DNA from: a virus
Reading direction: 5' to 3' (one strand)
Virus record (IMG/VR): IMGVR_UViG_3300048759_000066
Coordinates: 1-40,279 of that record
Length of the DNA stretch: 40,279 nucleotides
Positions 35,386-40,279 of the stretch are shown piece after piece (position 1 is the first letter of the stretch; each line of letters opens with the position of its first letter). The notes under the pieces are model-generated. The model was not told the DNA's origin and did no database searches. It saw only the letters and a program-made list of their open reading frames with translations. Both the position numbers and the translations under genes were made by a program.

Positions 35386-38059
35386 TGATGGTTTTGAACC
35401 TGATATTGAAGAAGATGGTTTTGTTGCCGATGAACCCACTAAGCCTGAGCGTCATCCAATTGCTAAGGGTGCTCGCGCTGCTTCTCAGTATGTTTTAGGA
35501 AGAATTGAAGGAACTCCTGCGGGCATAGTTTATGATATTGGAACTACTCCTGCTCGTTCAAGAGGATATCTGACCAATTTAAGTCTAGAAGATGCGGGAA
35601 ATGAGATCGAATATCTTTATGAAAAAAATTCCGGTAAAACCTTTGATGATTGGTCCCCGAAAGACAAAGAAATCTATGAAGATCTGGCAGATAGAATAAA
35701 GAATCCCAAGAAGATTTATGAAGAATCCAAACCTGTAGATCTTAGTATTCATTCTCTGGCAGGCGCGGTCACCGGAATAGACTTTACCCCCGAAGGAGCT
35801 TTAGAGAAAGCAGCTCATTGGGCTGGGTTTGTCAAAGACCCCACTAAAGCTAAAAGTCTCCTTGAAATCGGATTGAATCCTAAAGAGCTTGCAAAATCAA
35901 TCCTTCCGTTCCCTAAAGAAATATTTCGTGGTATCGGGGCTGGGACAGCACTTCAAATGGCAGAGGAAAATCAATTTGGACCTATAGGAACCATCGCAGC
36001 AGCCGTCGCGGGGGATATCATCGGTCATACTCCTAAAGGCATTTACAAAGCCGTAACCAATCCTAAACAGACAGCAGCGCAAGCCGTTAATTTCCTAACA
36101 CTTAACAACACAAAACGCTTAGCTGCAACCCAAATCGCAGAGGACTTTGCAAAGAGCGGGATTCAGGTCGACGCAGGGACTTTAACTGGTTCTCCTTTAG
36201 TCCAGATGATGCAAGCGCGTCTTACTCAGTCCGGCCTCACAGGAAGCGCCTTAGATAACTTTCGCAAAGAACTCTCTGGTCAAATCACAAAAGAATACGA
36301 AAACATCATTGGCGATCTGGGTGAACTGGTCTTTGAAAACAATCACCAAGCCGCCGAAGCCATTAAAAACGCGGTCAAAGTCGAAGAAGTCGCACTAAAC
36401 ATCCCTAAAGAATCTCTCAAAGAACAGCAAGCTAATGCCCGTTCGCTTCAAGGTCGTGTGGCTGTTCAAGAACGTCCTGACTATCAAGAAGCATTACTCA
36501 ATCGAATTGCTCCAGAGGAAACGCAAAGCAGTTATCAGGGTGGCGTGAATTTAAAGACAGCCGCCGAGGATATTATTACACCGATCAAGGAAGATTTCGA
36601 TCAACGTTGGACTAACTTGAATGAACGAATAGCTGAACTTCCTGCTCAACCTGAAGCTCAATTAGCCCGTGAACTCGAAACGTTTGTCGCCGAACATGAA
36701 GGCTCGCTTTTACTGGGTGAATCAGCTCCAGAAGCTCGTGTATTAGGAAGTGCTCAAAGGCTTTTACAGCAATTAAGGACTCAGCAAGGGGGATTAATTG
36801 GTGTTACTCTTCAGGATTTAATCAAAACTAAGCGAACTTTGGCTGACGTTGCGAACTGGGAAATGGCTGGTTCCAACTTTGAGTCCGCATATAAAAAGCT
36901 AGTAGGGGATATTAATGCAGCAATAGACCGACAGTTAGTTAATCATCCTGAATTAAGGAATGAGTTTTTACATCTTAACGCTGACTATTCTACATTTAAA
37001 GATATATTCGAAAATAAAAATGTTCAAAAACTATTCGAACCTAAAAATGAAAACTACAATTCTATTTATAATGATTTTGTAAACAATCCAGATAAATTGC
37101 GTTCTTTAGAAGATGTAATGCATAATAATCCAAGAGGCGATGAATTAATCAATCAAGTCAAAAGAGACTATGCACAAAAAATCCTGGAGAAACCAGACCT
37201 ATCTGCTAGGGACATCCGTAACCTTCAGGAAGTTCTCGGACCTCAATTTGATCCAGACATTCTTGAATTCATCACTCGCCGGCAAGAAGCTTTAGAACAT
37301 CCACTTCCACGTGCAGCTCCTCAAGAACGTCTAGGCATAAACGCACAGATTGCCCCGCAGGAAGCGACAAAACCTATCGCAGGACGTAAGGTATCCGAGA
37401 CTGGAACTGAACGCGCTAAGGCCGGTTTAAGGAAGAAATACGCAGAATTCATAGCTGAAAAAGAACCGCAAGAAATTCTTAGTGAAATGGATACTATTGA
37501 AGGCATCCGTAAAATGCGTAGAGCGTTAGAAACTACAAAAGAAGGTAAACAGCTATTTAAGGAATTATCTCGATTCAAACTTGCTGAAATGATCGACAAA
37601 AAGATGTCGGATGCGATTACGGAACAAGTCAAGCTCGGTAAGTTCTCCAACCTCTTAAATTCACAAAAGAGTAAAGACATTGTGAAAGAACTTATCGGAA
37701 AAGAAGCCTATAGCCGTCTAGAATTACTACAAAAAAACTCTGGAAGACTCGCTCAATCCGCAGGTAGGTTCTTTAATGCAAGCCAGTCCGGAACAACCAT
37801 TGTTGATGCTGGACTTGTTGGTGCCGCTGTTTCTGGAGTCCTGCTTGGTAACCCTTGGATGGCGATACCAGCTATAGGTAAAATCGGTGGCTCTTATGTC
37901 CTCGCGAACTTGCTTGCTGATCCGGTATTCCTGAAAGAATTGGAAACGGCTATCAAAGCTAAACCAGCCGACTTTGCAAAGATCTTAACCGAAATGCTTC
38001 CTAAGATTGAAAAGGCTCACCAAGAAGCAAATCGTCTAGACAAAGAAGGTAAGGACTAA
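35372..38059 (+). CDS. Large internal virion / DNA-ejection protein (895 aa)
   Basis: The largest gene of the window. The product is mostly helical, acidic at the N-terminus (MNEFDDGFEPDIEEDGFVAD), with Ala/Gly-rich hydrophobic stretches near residues 190-225 (GIGAGTALQMAEENQF, IGTIAAAVAGDIIG) and near 815-850 (VDAGLVGAAVSGVLLGNPWM). Such large helical proteins at this place in podoviruses are internal core proteins that form a channel through the envelope. No lytic-transglycosylase or peptidase motif is visible to me. It ends in a Lys/Glu helix. Confidence 0.65.
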   Translation: MNEFDDGFEPDIEEDGFVADEPTKPERHPIAKGARAASQYVLGRIEGTPAGIVYDIGTTPARSRGYLTNLSLEDAGNEIEYLYEKNSGKTFDDWSPKDKEIYEDLADRIKNPKKIYEESKPVDLSIHSLAGAVTGIDFTPEGALEKAAHWAGFVKDPTKAKSLLEIGLNPKELAKSILPFPKEIFRGIGAGTALQMAEENQFGPIGTIAAAVAGDIIGHTPKGIYKAVTNPKQTAAQAVNFLTLNNTKRLAATQIAEDFAKSGIQVDAGTLTGSPLVQMMQARLTQSGLTGSALDNFRKELSGQITKEYENIIGDLGELVFENNHQAAEAIKNAVKVEEVALNIPKESLKEQQANARSLQGRVAVQERPDYQEALLNRIAPEETQSSYQGGVNLKTAAEDIITPIKEDFDQRWTNLNERIAELPAQPEAQLARELETFVAEHEGSLLLGESAPEARVLGSAQRLLQQLRTQQGGLIGVTLQDLIKTKRTLADVANWEMAGSNFESAYKKLVGDINAAIDRQLVNHPELRNEFLHLNADYSTFKDIFENKNVQKLFEPKNENYNSIYNDFVNNPDKLRSLEDVMHNNPRGDELINQVKRDYAQKILEKPDLSARDIRNLQEVLGPQFDPDILEFITRRQEALEHPLPRAAPQERLGINAQIAPQEATKPIAGRKVSETGTERAKAGLRKKYAEFIAEKEPQEILSEMDTIEGIRKMRRALETTKEGKQLFKELSRFKLAEMIDKKMSDAITEQVKLGKFSNLLNSQKSKDIVKELIGKEAYSRLELLQKNSGRLAQSAGRFFNASQSGTTIVDAGLVGAAVSGVLLGNPWMAIPAIGKIGGSYVLANLLADPVFLKELETAIKAKPADFAKILTEMLPKIEKAHQEANRLDKEGKD

Positions 38060-38117
38060 GTGGGGTCCCAAAAAATACTGACAATTGCGATGGTCATTAC
38101 AACCCAAAATCCTAATG

Positions 38118-38306
38118 TCATTTCTTCTCCTTCAGTAAATCAATAAACATCTCATACAGCTTATCCGTTCTGGCTCCTTGGGCACGAACGTCTGTATCCA
38201 ATTTATTTAAACTAATTCTGATTTCCCTAGTAAAATACCACCCAATAGCGCACATGGATAGTATTGTCTGCCAATTAAGTTTTTCTATGTAATTTATTAA
38301 TTCCAT
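38118..38306 (-). CDS. Small membrane protein with coiled coil (62 aa)
   Basis: The product has a hydrophobic segment (WQTILSMCAIGWYF, residues 12-25) and a charged helix (ISLNKLDTDVRAQGARTDKL). This plan resembles XhlA/spanin-like or holin-accessory proteins in phages. It is encoded leftward between the rightward ejection and fibre genes, together with a second small membrane protein. A lysis role is a guess. Confidence 0.6.
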   Translation of the reverse strand: MELINYIEKLNWQTILSMCAIGWYFTREIRISLNKLDTDVRAQGARTDKLYEMFIDLLKEKK

Positions 38307-38310
38307 ATTT

Positions 38311-38403
38311 TTACCAATTTTTCCATATTTTTTTTAATATTTCGCATACAAGAATTACCAAACCATTAGCCCCGATAATAACCAAAACTTCTAGCCATCC
38401 CAT
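38311..38403 (-). CDS. Very small membrane protein (30 aa)
   Basis: ATG at 38403 follows AAAGGA at eight bases. The product (MGWLEVLVIIGANGLVILVC, then EILKKIWKNW) is a single membrane helix with a basic end. It precedes the 62-aa membrane protein and is likely cotranscribed leftward. It could be a pinholin-size lysis factor; unproven. Confidence 0.5.
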   Translation of the reverse strand: MGWLEVLVIIGANGLVILVCEILKKIWKNW

Positions 38404-38524
38404 TTTGTATCCTTTTGTTGCACCGATTTTGCCATATTCCTCTATATAAAAAAAGTAAAGAAAAAACTATACAGTTAACTCCTTTTGCGTTATTTATCAA
38501 GAAAATACTTTAAAGGAGTCATTC

Positions 38525-39172
38525 ATGGGTCTATTTACCAATCCTCTGGGTCATGCCGGGTTTCCACCTGCGACTACAGGGTCTACTGCCACCGTTCAAA
38601 CACCTTACACACAGCCAAGTGAAGTCCGAGCTGCCACGCTTGCCGAAGTAGAAGCTGGTATCATCAACTACGCGTACGTTTCCCCGGCAACATTCAGTGC
38701 AGGTTCCACGGCCGACTTCGCTGCACCACCTCCGATCGGAAGCACCACACCGAACACCATCGTAGGCACAACCGTTCGCTCTACGGGACTTCTTACCGGA
38801 GGAACAGGCGTTACAGCAACCACGGGAAACCTTACTGCATCGGCTGTCGGATCAGGTCTTTTGCTTACACCAACTGTCGCATCTGGGGCTGCTTCGGGAA
38901 CTGTAGTTGCTAATGGAAGAGTGGTTTCAGTCACTTTTACGGGTGTCAGTATTGCCGCAGCCGCAACACAGGCCTTTACTACCTCGAACACATCAATCAC
39001 TGGAACAGGAACATTGCTGTCTATCACTATGGTTGGAGCTACTTCTGGTTCTGCCCTGACAATTCAATCAGTAGCTAACACAGGGGGACAATCCGTTATT
39101 ACAGTCACAAACGGAACAGGCGCGACTACAACGACGGCGAACATCACTTTCACTTATCTCGTTCTTAACTAG
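38525..39172 (+). CDS. Tail fibre-like protein (215 aa), Thr/Ala/Gly-rich
   Basis: AAAGGAG precedes the start. The product begins MGLFTNPLGHAGFPPATTGS and contains RAATLAEVEAGIINYAYVSP, a segment common in phage fibre proteins. The C-terminal half is a Thr/Ser/Gly-rich beta domain (SGLLLTPTVASGAASGTVVA, SALTIQSVANTGGQSVITVT) typical of trimeric beta structures. Likely a fibre or fibre-attachment protein. Confidence 0.65.
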   Translation: MGLFTNPLGHAGFPPATTGSTATVQTPYTQPSEVRAATLAEVEAGIINYAYVSPATFSAGSTADFAAPPPIGSTTPNTIVGTTVRSTGLLTGGTGVTATTGNLTASAVGSGLLLTPTVASGAASGTVVANGRVVSVTFTGVSIAAAATQAFTTSNTSITGTGTLLSITMVGATSGSALTIQSVANTGGQSVITVTNGTGATTTTANITFTYLVLN

Positions 39173-39180
39173 GGGGTGTC

Positions 39181-39522
39181 ATGGCACAAGTCAGATTCGA
39201 CGTCTTGCGTTCTGTGGCATTCGGGGGAATTTCTGGTACATATGCTGTATTGGGAAGTGCCCTTTCATTTCCTGCCAGAATGTTCAAGATCACCAACAAT
39301 ACCAACGGCGACCTATTCATCTCAACGGATGGCACTAACAACATGCTATTCGTGCCAGCCGGAGGATTCACTCTCTACGACTGCTCCACCAATGCCGCCA
39401 ATGTAAAGGTCACAGATAACTTCCTGGTTCCAAACGGCACTCAGTTCTACGTCAAACAGTCCACAGCTCCCACAACAGGCGCAGTGTACTTGGAGATCGT
39501 TTACGCCTACGGAGGTCCATAA
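39181..39522 (+). CDS. Tail/virion beta protein (113 aa)
   Basis: The product (ALSFPARMFKITNNTNGDLF, ISTDGTNNMLFVPAGGFTLY, then NGTQFYVKQSTAPTTGAVYL) is an all-beta protein of the kind seen near phage fibres. It overlaps the fibre gene by one base (TAATG). A small adaptor or fibre-linked protein is likely; no named family. Confidence 0.6.
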   Translation: MAQVRFDVLRSVAFGGISGTYAVLGSALSFPARMFKITNNTNGDLFISTDGTNNMLFVPAGGFTLYDCSTNAANVKVTDNFLVPNGTQFYVKQSTAPTTGAVYLEIVYAYGGP

Positions 39523-40279
39523 TGAGTCAAGCTGGATCTAATGGAAAAGGAGGAGGGGGAGGAGGCACTATCACAAGTGTTCAGACTTCTAATGCTACCC
39601 CTCAATTTGCGCTCTCAGGAACGACTGAAACGGTAAACTTTGGGATTTCCAACCTTTTACTCGGAAATAATGGCGCAACTATCACTTCAGGTACGCTTAA
39701 CACTGGGTATGGACTATTATCATCTGCGGCATTGACCAGCGGGATTGCCAATACATTTTACGGGAACAGTTCCGGGAATTCGATGAGTACTGGCGAAGCG
39801 AATACGGGCATCGGATTCGCTGCGCAGTTTCTTGGAGTCTCTGGGAATTTCAATACGTCTGTGGGATACGAAAGCTTATATGGCGTTGTCAGTGGGACCA
39901 ACAATATCGCTCTAGGATACCTTGCCGGGTCAGTTTACGAAGGCGCATCCAGTTCAAATATCTCGATCGGTAATTCAGGTGTAAACACGACTGAATCCAA
40001 TACTATACGCATCGGAACACAGGGTACGGGAGCGGGACAGCAGAACCGTAACTTTCAGGCTGGTATTACTGGAAATACAATTACAAACTCGCCGATGATG
40101 GTAACTATTGATAATTCAGGGGGGGCGACAAATGGTCAACTGGGGATAGCATCTATTCCTAGTGGATTTACCCCTGTTAACTTTAGTGCAAAACTTTCAG
40201 AAAATATCGAAAATGTCACTGGAGATAACACTCAATATACTATTTTGTACGATACAGTCGTTTTTAAAAAATTGGGATG
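39522..40279 (+). CDS. Tail fibre / receptor-binding protein, N-terminal part (runs off the right end)
   Basis: ATG at 39522 overlaps the previous stop. The protein opens with a Gly-rich linker (MSQAGSNGKGGGGGGTITSV), then repeats of a YadA-head-like type: NTGIGFAAQF, NTSVGYESLYG, NNIALGYLAGS, SSNISIGNSG and NTIRIGTQGTG. These beta-roll repeats are usual in fibres. The frame stays open to the window end and continues at base 2 on the left after the 126-base overlap, adding a C1q-like tip. Host binding is the inferred role. Confidence 0.8.
   Translation, partial: MSQAGSNGKGGGGGGTITSVQTSNATPQFALSGTTETVNFGISNLLLGNNGATITSGTLNTGYGLLSSAALTSGIANTFYGNSSGNSMSTGEANTGIGFAAQFLGVSGNFNTSVGYESLYGVVSGTNNIALGYLAGSVYEGASSSNISIGNSGVNTTESNTIRIGTQGTGAGQQNRNFQAGITGNTITNSPMMVTIDNSGGATNGQLGIASIPSGFTPVNFSAKLSENIENVTGDNTQYTILYDTVVFKKLG
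40142..40267. repeat. Terminal direct repeat, right copy
   Basis: Identical to bases 1-126. The bases after it (40268-40279) differ from 127-138 and are probably an unreliable contig end. Confidence 0.9.

Overview
This window is essentially a complete genome of a tailed bacteriophage, most likely a short-tailed (podovirus-like) phage assembled from an environmental sample. The first 126 bases recur exactly at 40142-40267, so the contig closes into a circle of about 40,141 bp. The gene that runs off the right end (39522 onward) continues in frame at the left end to position 478. The host cannot be named from the sequence. Intermediate GC, the standard genetic code and Shine-Dalgarno starts say only that it is bacterial.

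Layout. (1) 1-478: C-terminal half of a C1q-like tail fibre. (2) 547-6252: early/replication genes. A leftward pair (ERF single-strand annealing protein plus PD-(D/E)XK exonuclease) has a small membrane protein and faces a ribbon-helix-helix regulator across a palindromic operator. A rightward replication operon follows: primosome-like protein, DnaB-type helicase, small proteins, a RusA resolvase and a decayed RusA-like paralogue. (3) 6256-10465, leftward: ParB-like protein, two related HTH proteins, a XerC/D-like tyrosine recombinase and many small unknown proteins, driven from a recognisable promoter at 10560-10588. (4) 10683-16837, rightward: small terminase, then an accessory operon of tightly overlapping genes with RtcB, a second (DraRnl/Rnl5-like) RNA ligase, zinc-ribbon proteins and a GroES-like co-chaperonin. 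(5) 16858-17323: four tRNA genes and structured non-coding DNA. (6) 17486-18814: large terminase, then a leftward island (18339-21452) with an MPPED-like metallophosphoesterase and two winged-helix replication-type proteins. (7) 21730-40279, rightward: portal, small virion-region proteins, scaffold, major capsid (N4-gp56 type), decoration proteins, connector and tail proteins, a large internal virion protein, and fibres.

How it works together. The phage replicates with its own helicase, recombines and resolves DNA with ERF, exonuclease and RusA, and packages with TerS/TerL into a P22/N4-like capsid. ParB-like, XerC/D-like and Rep-like genes suggest it can also persist, perhaps as a circular plasmid prophage. 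The strongest unusual feature is a compact (about 223 nt) group I intron that appears to interrupt the 3' end of the major capsid gene, with P1, P3, P7, P8 and P9 all identifiable and a second exon that restores the expected capsid C-terminus. The second theme is RNA repair: two RNA ligases of different chemistry, with tRNAs, in one operon-tRNA block. Two of the tRNAs share an odd anticodon loop. No endolysin was recognised.
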